A stretch of 21,506 nucleotides of DNA from an uncultured Eudoraea sp. (GTDB taxonomy: Bacteria; Bacteroidota; Bacteroidia; Flavobacteriales; Flavobacteriaceae). Both the position numbers and the translations under genes were made by a program. The stretch lies in NCBI GenBank assembly GCA_905479615.1, contig CAJQNH010000115.1:1-21506 (forward strand). The letters are read 5' to 3'. Positions within the stretch are counted from its first letter, which is position 1, and each line of letters opens with the position of its first letter. Of this stretch, positions 7,083 to 14,434 are shown in pieces. The notes beneath the pieces were generated by a model. The model made no database searches. It was not told the DNA's origin and worked only from the letters and a program-made list of their open reading frames with translations.

Positions 7083-8963
7083 TTAGTCTTCCAATAGCAC
7101 CGAAAGCTCAAACCATCGCTCTGTTTTATCCTCAAGATTTTCTATAATATCTTTTAGTTGTATTGATAAAACGTCTATTTCTTCCCCAGATAATTCGGTA
7201 TTAGCAAATTGATTTTGAAGTTCCTCTTTTTGGTTTTCTAATTGCTGAATGGATTTTTCCAGCTTGTTATACTCTTTTTGCTCCTTAAAAGATAGTTTTC
7301 TGCTCTTGTCATCGGACCGCCTGGAAGTTTTAATTGTTTTATTCTTCGAGCTGTTCCCCTTTTCGGTCCTTTTCTCTAAAACAGCACTATCTTCATAGGC
7401 CCTGTGATCTGAATAATTCCCGGGGAAATCTTCAACAATTCCATTGCCTTTAAAAATAAATAAATGATCTACTATCTTATCCATGAAGTAGCGGTCATGG
7501 GATACTACCAGCAGACAACCGGGAAAGTCAAGTAAAAAACTCTCCAGGATATTTAAGGTAATAATATCCAGATCATTTGTTGGTTCATCCAGGATCAGGA
7601 AATTGGGATTCTGGATGAGGACGGTACATAAATACAATCTCTTTCGTTCTCCTCCGCTCAGCTTTTCTACAAAATCATATTGTTTCTTTCTGTCAAATAA
7701 AAATCGTTCCAAAAGCTGTTGGGCTGATAGTTGCCTTCCTTTTTTTAATGGAATATAATCTCCGAATTCTCGGATAACATCAATTACTTTCTGACCTTCT
7801 TTTATCGTAATCCCATTTTGGGTGTAGTATCCGAATTTAATGGTCTCTCCAACTACAATTTTTCCACTGTCCGGCGGTTCAAGGCCCGTTACAATATTCA
7901 GGAAAGTAGATTTGCCAGTACCGTTTTTACCAATAATTCCGATTCGTTCTCCCCTTAAAAAATTATAATCAAATTTATCAAGCAAGACAATGCCAGGGTA
8001 GGCTTTAGAGACTTTGTGCAGTTCCAGGATTTTGCTGCCCATACGTTCCATATTGATCTCCAGTTGAATTTCATGGTTCTCTCTGCGTTGGTGTGCCTTT
8101 TCTTTGATGCTATGGAAATCATCAATACGCGATTTGGATTTTGTGGTTCTTGCCTTTGGTTGTCTTCGCATCCAGTCCAGCTCTTTTTTATAAAGCAACT
8201 TGGATTTATGTTGTTCTACCGCTTCAAGTTCTAATCTGGCTTCTTTATTCTCCAGGTAGTAGGCATAATTTCCTTTGTATGAATAAAGCAGACCATTATC
8301 TAGTTCCAGGATCTCATTACAGACCCTTTCCAGAAAATACCTGTCATGAGTAACCATAAAAAGAGTAATCTTTTTACGGCTAAAATAATCTTCCAGCCAC
8401 TCTATCATTTCCAGATCTAAATGATTTGTGGGTTCATCCAGAATTAACAGATCTGGCTCATTCAACAGGGCATTGGCCATTGCCAGTCTCTTTTTTTGTC
8501 CACCGGATAGATCACTTACTTTGGCTTCAAGATTGTCCAGTTTTAATTTGGAAAGAATCTGTTGGTATTGGGTTTCAAAATCCCAGGCGTTATTCCTTTC
8601 CATAGACTCAAAAGCTTTTTGGTAAGCTTCTTCATTTTCGGGATGGTGCAAAGCTGTTTCATAGGCAGCAATAATCTTTAGAATCTCATTGTCAGAGTCC
8701 AAAATGGTCTGCTCTACGGTTAATTGAGGATTTAGATCTGGTTCTTGTTCCAGAAAAGAAATTCGAATTCCTTTACGGTAGTTTACAGCACCACCATTTG
8801 GGACATCCTTCCCCGCCAGAATATTTAAAATTGAAGTTTTACCTTCGCCGTTTCGGGCAACCAACGCAATTTTTTGATTCTTATTTATGCCAAACGAGAG
8901 GTCTTCGAAAAGGACTAATTCTCCATATGATTTGGCTATATTTTCTACGGAAACCAAATTCAT
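7083..8963 (-). CDS. uup: ABC-F family ATPase, Uup type
   Basis: A 626-aa soluble protein with two fused ABC ATPase domains and no membrane segment, so it is an ABC-F protein acting on ribosomes or nucleic acids rather than a transporter. Domain 1 has Walker A ARNGEGKT (36-43), signature LSGGQKKRL and Walker B LLILDEPTNHLD. A charged linker rich in Lys and Arg follows (WMRRQPKARTTKSKSR). Domain 2 has GKNGTGKS, LSGGERKRL and FLILDEPTNDLD. The last 70 residues are a charged coiled coil (KLEKSIQQLENQKEELQNQ), the C-terminal extension typical of Uup, which binds DNA or branched nucleic acid. Its ATG overlaps by four bases (ATGA) the stop of the frame-restored DUF4105/Lnb gene, implying translational coupling. 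Antibiotic-resistance ABC-F members share this layout, but the Uup-like tail favours a housekeeping role. Confidence 0.92.
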   Translation of the reverse strand: MNLVSVENIAKSYGELVLFEDLSFGINKNQKIALVARNGEGKTSILNILAGKDVPNGGAVNYRKGIRISFLEQEPDLNPQLTVEQTILDSDNEILKIIAAYETALHHPENEEAYQKAFESMERNNAWDFETQYQQILSKLKLDNLEAKVSDLSGGQKKRLAMANALLNEPDLLILDEPTNHLDLEMIEWLEDYFSRKKITLFMVTHDRYFLERVCNEILELDNGLLYSYKGNYAYYLENKEARLELEAVEQHKSKLLYKKELDWMRRQPKARTTKSKSRIDDFHSIKEKAHQRRENHEIQLEINMERMGSKILELHKVSKAYPGIVLLDKFDYNFLRGERIGIIGKNGTGKSTFLNIVTGLEPPDSGKIVVGETIKFGYYTQNGITIKEGQKVIDVIREFGDYIPLKKGRQLSAQQLLERFLFDRKKQYDFVEKLSGGERKRLYLCTVLIQNPNFLILDEPTNDLDIITLNILESFLLDFPGCLLVVSHDRYFMDKIVDHLFIFKGNGIVEDFPGNYSDHRAYEDSAVLEKRTEKGNSSKNKTIKTSRRSDDKSRKLSFKEQKEYNKLEKSIQQLENQKEELQNQFANTELSGEEIDVLSIQLKDIIENLEDKTERWFELSVLLED

Positions 8964-9289
8964 TGAAGACTTGAGTTGGAATTTGTGAAATAGCGATAAA
9001 GTAGGGCGTATCTATGACCAAGTATGGCAAATACCACTGCAATTAGCGGTGAAAACTGTTGAATTTGGAAAATCCAAAGAATCAACGTAATCCCCATTAA
9101 AACCAGTAGTGTCAAAATATATTTACCCATCCATTTTGGGATTTGGTCTTTTCTCAGGAGAAAATAACAAGCTGCAATATTGAATGGGAATGCCCAAAGG
9201 ATATTAAAATTATTTGCAGTTGATGAATGGTCTGTCAGGAACCATAGGAAGAAAATAAGTAATCCTGCAGATCCAGTAATCAGAAATAA
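8960..9289 (-). pseudogene. Out-of-frame C-terminal membrane domain of the DUF4105/Lnb gene
   Basis: From 9289 to a TGA at 8960 one minus-strand frame is open for 109 codons and encodes four hydrophobic helices. Recognisable pieces are LITGSAGLLIFFLWFLTDHS, NILWAFPFNIAACYFLL, YILTLLVLMGITLILW and IAVVFAILGHRYALLYRYF. This is the normal C-terminal membrane part of Lnb/DUF4105 proteins in Flavobacteriia. It is shifted by one base from the upstream frame at a run of nine T. With eight T the two halves join into one protein of 409 aa. Its stop overlaps the uup start as ATGA, which supports this frame as the true end of the gene. Confidence 0.85.
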
Positions 9290-10190
9290 AAAAAAAGTCG
9301 AGCCACCTGCTCCGTGTAGCGTTTCTAAGATCTATATATGATATTGAAAGGGTAAAGAGCAATAAAAGGAGTAGCCAAAAAAGAGGTGTTGTACCAAAAT
9401 TTCCACCAAATCTTTTTTCATTATAATCAAGAACGGTACGTTCTCGAAGAACTAAGGGGCTTTGTGACTGAGTTGTATTATTCATTTGAAGCATAACATA
9501 TTTGGGAAGGAACATATACTCCTCAGGGGAAGCTTCCCTATCTATGACGGACCCCAGAGCAAGGTCTATGCCAAAACTTGACCATGAATTGGTGAGCAGA
9601 TTTTGTTGTATAAGATCTCTGAAAGTGTAATGATTTTTAAGATGTTCTCCATTAAATTCAATACTGTTTCCAAGAACTTTTTTTAATACCTCTGGTAATT
9701 TAGTGGCACAATTATCGAATAAGAAGTCGTATTTATAATCCCTGTTTTCAGGCTTTCGGTTGTTTTCCAAAAACTGAAATAGTGCATTTTGTTCTTCCAG
9801 ATTAAGGTTTAATATTTGTTCTTTTACCCATCGGTTTTCCAGTTCATATGTAAAGAGGAAATCTGAAAATTTTGAAACGCTTAAAGAATAAAGCAATTTC
9901 CCCTTGGCAAATTTGGAATAGAAGTTAGGGGTATTAAAATCAAAAGTCCCGTAGTTATAGACCCAATTAATTCCCTGGGCAGTGTCCTGAACTCTAAATG
10001 CGCTATGCCCGAAACTCGAATATAGTTCCTGACCGGAGTCACATGTAATTATGCTAATTTGCGCATTATCTGATAATTGAGCCTGAAGCGAAAAACCAAA
10101 AAAGGCGATCCATAATAAGTTTAGGAAGTAAAGTTTTCTAAATGGAATTCTTAGTGCTCTGATCACTTGTGGAATAACTATTAACGGCAA
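9210..10190 (-). CDS. lnb: DUF4105 / Lnb-type lipoprotein N-acyltransferase, frameshifted before its membrane domain
   Basis: A 326-aa frame as written. Residues 14-38 form a signal peptide ending SLQAQ. Residues about 40-230 are the DUF4105 periplasmic domain, which I recall as the N-terminal domain of Lnb, the Bacteroides enzyme that N-acylates lipoproteins. Conserved FGHSAFRV (H62) and DNCATKL (C161) fit a Cys-His catalytic pair. A first membrane helix follows (about 269-286). After RSRWLDFF (293-300) the frame runs into non-homologous sequence and stops at 9210, because the nine T at 9288-9296 shift it by one base; the rest of the protein lies at 8960-9289 in the next frame. The start is uncertain. 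10190 is TTG, no ATG exists, and GTG at 10166 would give a cleaner signal peptide. The symbol is by family similarity only. Confidence 0.8.
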   Translation of the reverse strand: MPLIVIPQVIRALRIPFRKLYFLNLLWIAFFGFSLQAQLSDNAQISIITCDSGQELYSSFGHSAFRVQDTAQGINWVYNYGTFDFNTPNFYSKFAKGKLLYSLSVSKFSDFLFTYELENRWVKEQILNLNLEEQNALFQFLENNRKPENRDYKYDFLFDNCATKLPEVLKKVLGNSIEFNGEHLKNHYTFRDLIQQNLLTNSWSSFGIDLALGSVIDREASPEEYMFLPKYVMLQMNNTTQSQSPLVLRERTVLDYNEKRFGGNFGTTPLFWLLLLLLFTLSISYIDLRNATRSRWLDFFFISDYWICRITYFLPMVPDRPFINCK

Positions 10191-10263
10191 ATATCCGAAT
10201 AAAATATGTTAAGAAAGAGTTAGAATAAAAATTATATTATTTTTACGGAAACCGCCAACAACC

Positions 10264-11013
10264 ATGAAGAAACATATTCCACAGTTTATTACCATGCTTA
10301 ATATTTTATGTGGTTGTATTGCTACAGTGTTTGCTGTTTTAAATATGCTGGAACTCGCCGCACTTTTTGTTTTTCTGGGAATTGTTTTCGATTTCTTTGA
10401 CGGACTTGCCGCAAGAATGCTGAATGCACAGAGCGAATTAGGAATCCAGCTCGATTCATTAGCTGATCTAATAACCAGTGGCCTTGTCCCCGGTATTGTT
10501 ATGTTTCAACTGCTTTCTATGTCTCAGACCGGTGGGTGGAATCTCGATTTTTCAGGTAGCTCAGAAACTATGACATGGACAGGGTTAAAGAATTCATTCC
10601 TGCCTTTTTTTGGTTTTTTAATTACTCTGGCTTCAGCCTACAGATTGGCAAAATTTAATATTGATGAGAATCAGGCCACTTCATTTATTGGTCTTCCCAC
10701 ACCGGCAAATGCCTTATTTATGCTTTCACTTCCGTTAATACTATTATATCAGGGAAATGACTATTTAAATCAAATAATACTAAATCCTTGGTTTCTGATA
10801 ATAATTACCATTCTGAGTTCCTATCTGTTAAATTCGAGGATAGAATTATTTGCTTTAAAATTTAAGAATTGGAGTTTTAAAGATAACGCCCTGCGTTATA
10901 TCTTTATAATTGTAAGTTTAGTTTTACTTTTGACTATAAAATTTTTAGCTGTACCTGCCATTGTGTTTTTTTATATTGTTAGCTCCATGGTGTATAAGAT
11001 TGGTGACAGATAA
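10264..11013 (+). CDS. pssA: CDP-diacylglycerol--serine O-phosphatidyltransferase
   Basis: A 249-aa integral membrane enzyme that makes phosphatidylserine from CDP-diacylglycerol and serine, the precursor of phosphatidylethanolamine. The CDP-alcohol phosphotransferase signature DGx2ARx8Gx3Dx3D is complete: D46, G47, A50, R51, G60, D64, D68. Around it are some seven to eight hydrophobic segments across the protein, with no extra domain. It starts with an ATG 73 bp from the divergently oriented DUF4105/Lnb gene, so the two share a short promoter region. It is single, with no same-strand partner. The decarboxylase partner (psd) is not in view. Confidence 0.95.
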   Translation: MKKHIPQFITMLNILCGCIATVFAVLNMLELAALFVFLGIVFDFFDGLAARMLNAQSELGIQLDSLADLITSGLVPGIVMFQLLSMSQTGGWNLDFSGSSETMTWTGLKNSFLPFFGFLITLASAYRLAKFNIDENQATSFIGLPTPANALFMLSLPLILLYQGNDYLNQIILNPWFLIIITILSSYLLNSRIELFALKFKNWSFKDNALRYIFIIVSLVLLLTIKFLAVPAIVFFYIVSSMVYKIGDR

Positions 11014-11258
11014 TTTCTACTAGGCATATAAATCAATTTTCTTTCATTTCACTATAATCCAGGTTTGTGTCAAATAGGTTTAGCCTGGTCCTGGAAAATG
11101 TAACGTTAAATGGACATAGGACTTTTGAATGAGTCATAGCATATGGTAACCTCTGGTTGAAGAGTATAGGTTACATTGGCAGAATCCTGGGAACCTTCAA
11201 CGTTTCCATTCCATACATCAAAAAACTTAGAATCAATGTTCCTTGTAGAAGGGGTATG
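11014..11258 (-). pseudogene. Probable remnant of a protein-coding gene downstream of lptB
   Basis: No intact gene lies in these 245 bp, but the minus strand shows protein-like text in two frames. From just after the lptB stop to a TAA at 11106, one frame reads ...RNIDSKFFDVWNGNVEGSQD and ...TYTLQPEVTICYDSFKSPMS. From about 11110 down to a TGA near 11040 the neighbouring frame reads NVTFSRTRLNLFDTNLDYSE then MKEN. The purine-rich first codon positions and balanced residue use look like coding sequence with a frameshift and no start codon. I do not recognise the family. It could instead be chance openness or a regulatory spacer. Confidence 0.35.
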
Positions 11259-11999
11259 CTAAAAATCCAATTTCTTTTTACGAAGTTCAAAATTCTGGCC
11301 CAAATAGACTTTACGCACCATTTCGTCTTCTGCAAGATCTTCAGGGACACCCGATTTTAAAATACCACCCTCAAACATAAGGTAAGATCGCTCTGTTATT
11401 GCCAGAGTTTCCTGGACATTATGATCGGTGATCAGGATGCCAATATTCTTATTTTTTAGTTGAGCCACAATTCGTTGAATATCTTCTACAGCAACAGGGT
11501 CAACCCCCGCAAATGGTTCATCGAGTAGTATAAATTTAGGGTCGGTAGCCAAGGCTCTTGCTATTTCCGTACGTCTGCGTTCACCCCCGGATAACAAATC
11601 TCCTCTATTCTTTCTAATATGCCCCAGTCCAAACTCTTCTATAAGCGACTCCATTTTTATGTTTTGCTCTTTTTTGCTCAGTTTTGTAAGTTGTAAAACG
11701 CTTAAGATATTATCCTCAATACTTAATTTTCTAAAAACTGAAGCCTCTTGGGCAAGATAGCCAATGCCGTTTTGAGCCCTTTTATACATGGGAAATTTTG
11801 TGATCTCGGTATCATCTAAAAAAATTTGTCCCCCATTAGGTTTAATAAGCCCTACAATCATGTAGAAGCAGGTAGTTTTTCCGGCTCCATTTGGTCCCAG
11901 TAGCCCAACTATTTCCCCTTGGTTTACCTCTAAGGAAATACCTTTGACTACCTTTCGCCCTCTGTAGGCTTTCATTATACTATCTGCTCTTAATTTCAT
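11259..11999 (-). CDS. lptB: LPS export ABC transporter ATP-binding protein LptB
   Basis: A 246-aa ABC ATPase that powers LptFG in extracting lipopolysaccharide from the inner membrane and pushing it along the Lpt bridge. It has Walker A GPNGAGKTT (35-43), Q-loop Q84, signature LSGGE (136-140), Walker B ILLDEP (157-162) with the FAGVDP switch typical of LptB, and the H-loop in ITDHN. The sequence YLGQNFELRKKKLDF at the end is the usual LptB C-terminal tail. It is the last gene of a minus-strand run kdsD-tatC-CMD-lptB, 63 bp after the decarboxylase gene. Co-location with kdsD links synthesis of an LPS inner-core sugar to LPS export. Confidence 0.93.
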   Translation of the reverse strand: MKLRADSIMKAYRGRKVVKGISLEVNQGEIVGLLGPNGAGKTTCFYMIVGLIKPNGGQIFLDDTEITKFPMYKRAQNGIGYLAQEASVFRKLSIEDNILSVLQLTKLSKKEQNIKMESLIEEFGLGHIRKNRGDLLSGGERRRTEIARALATDPKFILLDEPFAGVDPVAVEDIQRIVAQLKNKNIGILITDHNVQETLAITERSYLMFEGGILKSGVPEDLAEDEMVRKVYLGQNFELRKKKLDF

Positions 12000-12062
12000 T
12001 CAGAAGAATTATCTTTCAAATCTAAGTCATTCTAATTTCTGCTGTTCAGAATTATAGTTTTT

Positions 12063-12413
12063 TTAACCTTCCTGTAACTCCAGTTGTTCCCAAAACTCAT
12101 AAGCTCTCCTCAAATGCGGAATAACAATTGTACCACCAACTAAGGTGGCAATACTCAAGGTTTCCATAACCTCTTCTTTGGATGCGCCATGGTTATAGCA
12201 GCTTTGTAAGTGATATTTAACACAATCATCACATCTTAATACAGTAGACGCGACAAGACCTAATAATTCTTTGGTTTTTATATCTAAAACCCCTTCACTA
12301 TAGGCGTTCGTATCCAGGTTGAAGATTCTTTTTATTATTTTGTTATTATCTGCTAACAACTTCCCATTCATTTCAGAACGGTAGGCATTAAATTCTTCAA
12401 CTGGTTTTGACAT
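12063..12413 (-). CDS. Carboxymuconolactone decarboxylase / AhpD-like protein
   Basis: A 116-aa protein of the CMD/AhpD fold. The active-site motif CDDCVKYH is present (C61, C64, H68, with E49 upstream), which in AhpD relays protons and reduces partner disulfides. A thiol-based peroxidase or reductase role is therefore more likely than a decarboxylase. I start it at the ATG at 12413 (MSKPVEEFNAYR). A start 12 codons earlier (12449) would only add a Lys-rich stretch inside tatC. With this start it overlaps the 3' end of tatC by 17 bases, implying coupled translation. Its physiological substrate is unknown, and nothing links it functionally to Tat or LPS beyond the operon. Confidence 0.85.
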   Translation of the reverse strand: MSKPVEEFNAYRSEMNGKLLADNNKIIKRIFNLDTNAYSEGVLDIKTKELLGLVASTVLRCDDCVKYHLQSCYNHGASKEEVMETLSIATLVGGTIVIPHLRRAYEFWEQLELQEG

Positions 12414-13236
12414 TTTTATTTTCTTTTTTTGCTTCTCTCTGCAATACAACCTTTGAAATGTAAATACTTATCTGGTAAAGAATAAGGACCGGAACAGCTA
12501 CGATAATCTGACTAGCCACATCCGGGGGTGTGATAACTGCAGAGAGTATAAGTACAATAACGAGGGCGATTTTTCTATACTTTTTAAGTATCTCCGGGGT
12601 TACCAATCCAACTTTAGTAAGAAAGAATATAATTATTGGCAGTTCAAATATTATACCGCAGGCGATTACAGCAGCTCTTACAGTTGAAATATAGGAACTT
12701 AAATCAATTTCCCGAACAATTTCATCACTGACAGAATATCCACCTAAAAAATTTATTGAAAGCGGGGCAACTACATAATAACCAAATAGAACACCAAGGA
12801 AAAAAAGGGAAGAAGCAATAAATATAAAGCCACGCGAATTGTTACGTTCCTTATCGTATAATCCTGGACTGATGAATTTCCACATTTCATAAAGTATGTA
12901 TGGGAAGCCAAGAATAAATCCGGCCCAAATAGACGTCCAAATATGGGCAGAAAACTGTTCAGCCATTTGCCTGCTCTGTACCGTGAATATTGGTTCCGTT
13001 ACACAAAATGCTTCACTAAAACCAAGGATTCTGGAGAGCTTGCAGAATACACCATAGGTGGGAAAGTCCGGTTTTTTTGGCCCGAAAATTACGGTGTCGA
13101 AAATAAAGTCCTTCATTAGAAAAGCCACGATACCAATGAGAACTATTGCAATGGTTGATCGAATAAGATGCCAACGCAGTTCTTCCAGATGGTCCAAAAA
13201 GGACATTTCATTAGGGTCGCCAGTAGCTTGTGCCAT
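12397..13236 (-). CDS. tatC: Twin-arginine translocase subunit TatC
   Basis: TatC, 279 aa, the polytopic receptor of the twin-arginine pathway that binds RR signal peptides and exports folded proteins. The conserved N-terminal motif FLDHLEELRWHLIRS (13-27) is intact and six hydrophobic helices follow. The conserved loop sequence FISPGLYDKE and the VITPPD motif before the last helices are also present. A periplasmic loop after the first helix is somewhat long (GPKKPDFPTYGVFCKLSRIL). The start ATG overlaps the kdsD stop by one base (TAATG). No tatA is in the window. The Tat-signal oxidoreductase at 251-1645 would be a natural client. Confidence 0.95.
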   Translation of the reverse strand: MAQATGDPNEMSFLDHLEELRWHLIRSTIAIVLIGIVAFLMKDFIFDTVIFGPKKPDFPTYGVFCKLSRILGFSEAFCVTEPIFTVQSRQMAEQFSAHIWTSIWAGFILGFPYILYEMWKFISPGLYDKERNNSRGFIFIASSLFFLGVLFGYYVVAPLSINFLGGYSVSDEIVREIDLSSYISTVRAAVIACGIIFELPIIIFFLTKVGLVTPEILKKYRKIALVIVLILSAVITPPDVASQIIVAVPVLILYQISIYISKVVLQREAKKENKNVKTS

Positions 13237-14201
13237 TAAAGTATTCCTTCATTAATTAGATTATGTAAATGAACAACGCCTACATATTCTTCTCCATCTA
13301 CAGCTAGTAATTGAGATAGGCTATTAGAGCGCATTTCTTTCAAAGCTTTTATTGCAAGGACGTCTGCACCAATCTTCTTAGGGTTAGTTGTCATTATGTC
13401 TTTAGCCTTCAGGCCATTAATGTTTTCGTATTTATTAAGCATTCGCCTGATATCACCATCTGTCACAATTCCAACGATCTTGTCATTGTTCATAACAGCA
13501 GTTACGCCCAACATTTTTTCAGAAATTTCAATAATAACCTGCTTTACATCGGCATCAACGCCCACTTGAGGCTTTAAATTGTTGCCTACAATATCGGAAA
13601 CTCTCAGGTAAAGTTTTTTTCCAAGTGTTCCTCCCGGGTGATATTTAGCAAAATCCTGACTACTGAATCCCCTCAATTCCAAAAGACAAATAGCGAGAGC
13701 ATCCCCTACTACAAGTTGCGCAGTAGTGCTGGTAGTTGGCGCCAGGTTATTTGGGCAGGCTTCTTTTTCGACAAAAGTATTCAAAACAAAATCTGCATTT
13801 TTAGCAAGAAATGAATTTAAATTGCCACACATTCCAATTAACTTATTACTTCCCAGTTTAATTAGCGGTACCAACATTTTTATTTCAGGTGTATTCCCAC
13901 TTTTGGAGATGCAAATCACTACGTCATTTTTCTGAATTGTGCCCAGATCACCATGTATAGCATCAGCCGCATGCATAAAAATTGCCGGTGTCCCGGTAGA
14001 ATTTAAAGTAGCCACTATTTTTGAGGCTATGATAGCACTTTTGCCAATACCCGTTATTACTACACGCCCAACTGATTCATAAATGCAATTTACAGTACTT
14101 GCAAATTGATCATCCAAAAGTGTTGACAAGTGCGCAATGGCGTCACTTTCCGTTTTGATGGTTTTTGTGGCAGTAGCTAATATAGCTTTGTGATTGCTCA
14201 A
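13236..14201 (-). CDS. kdsD: Arabinose-5-phosphate isomerase (KpsF/GutQ family, SIS + two CBS domains)
   Basis: A 321-aa isomerase converting D-ribulose 5-phosphate to D-arabinose 5-phosphate, the first step of Kdo synthesis for the LPS inner core. The SIS domain occupies about residues 30-180, with GIGKSAIIASKI, the HAADAIHGDLG segment and CISKSGNTPE for sugar-phosphate binding. The FAKYHPGGTLGKKL linker follows. Two CBS repeats fill the C-terminus (about 205-260 and 268-321). The start codon is TTG at 14201: the frame has no earlier ATG, and residues from SNHKAIL onward align with the usual N-terminus of the family. It heads the kdsD-tatC-CMD-lptB run. Symbol kdsD is by family; kpsF or gutQ cannot be excluded. 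Confidence 0.92.
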   Translation of the reverse strand: MSNHKAILATATKTIKTESDAIAHLSTLLDDQFASTVNCIYESVGRVVITGIGKSAIIASKIVATLNSTGTPAIFMHAADAIHGDLGTIQKNDVVICISKSGNTPEIKMLVPLIKLGSNKLIGMCGNLNSFLAKNADFVLNTFVEKEACPNNLAPTTSTTAQLVVGDALAICLLELRGFSSQDFAKYHPGGTLGKKLYLRVSDIVGNNLKPQVGVDADVKQVIIEISEKMLGVTAVMNNDKIVGIVTDGDIRRMLNKYENINGLKAKDIMTTNPKKIGADVLAIKALKEMRSNSLSQLLAVDGEEYVGVVHLHNLINEGIL

Positions 14202-14298
14202 TATGGTTCTGAAATTATGTGTTTACAATTATAGAAATTAACTTAATAAATAAACAGATTTTAAAAGAATGTATTATATTTAAGAAAACAAAATTACA

Positions 14299-14332
14299 CA
14301 AACTTATTTTATAGGAGATTCTAAACTACAAA
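14299..14332 (-). promoter_or_regulatory. Candidate promoter of the kdsD-tatC-CMD-lptB operon
   Basis: On the minus strand TTTG (14332-14329) precedes TAAGTTTG (14306-14299) by 22 bases, close to the Bacteroidota -33/-7 arrangement. A second -7-like element TAATTTTG follows at 14296-14289. The kdsD start codon lies about 98 bases downstream, giving a leader of roughly 90 nt. The 233-bp divergent region is very AT-rich, so chance matches are possible. Confidence 0.4.
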
Positions 14333-14424
14333 CAATATAAATTAACATTTTTACCTGCCTGAAAACAAGAAGATATATCGTAATTTTAATAACGAATATC
14401 ATAATAATAGAAGACTTGTTATAC

Positions 14425-14432
14425 TAAATTTG
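14425..14432 (+). promoter_or_regulatory. -7 promoter element next to the recQ start
   Basis: TAAATTTG is a full match to the TAnnTTTG -7 element and ends two bases before the recQ ATG at 14435. If it is used, the transcript would begin at or around the start codon and be leaderless or nearly so. No convincing TTG -33 element is seen at the expected distance. Confidence 0.3.
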
Positions 14433-14434
14433 CA

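Noticed and set aside
11259..11261. Programmed readthrough of the lptB TAG into the following open frame
   Set aside because: The lptB protein already ends in its usual tail, and the extension is better explained as the remnant of a separate gene.
11157..11360. Plus-strand frame of 67 codons near the lptB end
   Set aside because: It overlaps the 3' end of lptB and runs antisense to the better coding-like minus-strand text; no recognisable family.
12414..12449. Earlier start of the carboxymuconolactone decarboxylase gene
   Set aside because: It would add a Lys-rich stretch that lies inside tatC and is not expected for AhpD-like proteins.
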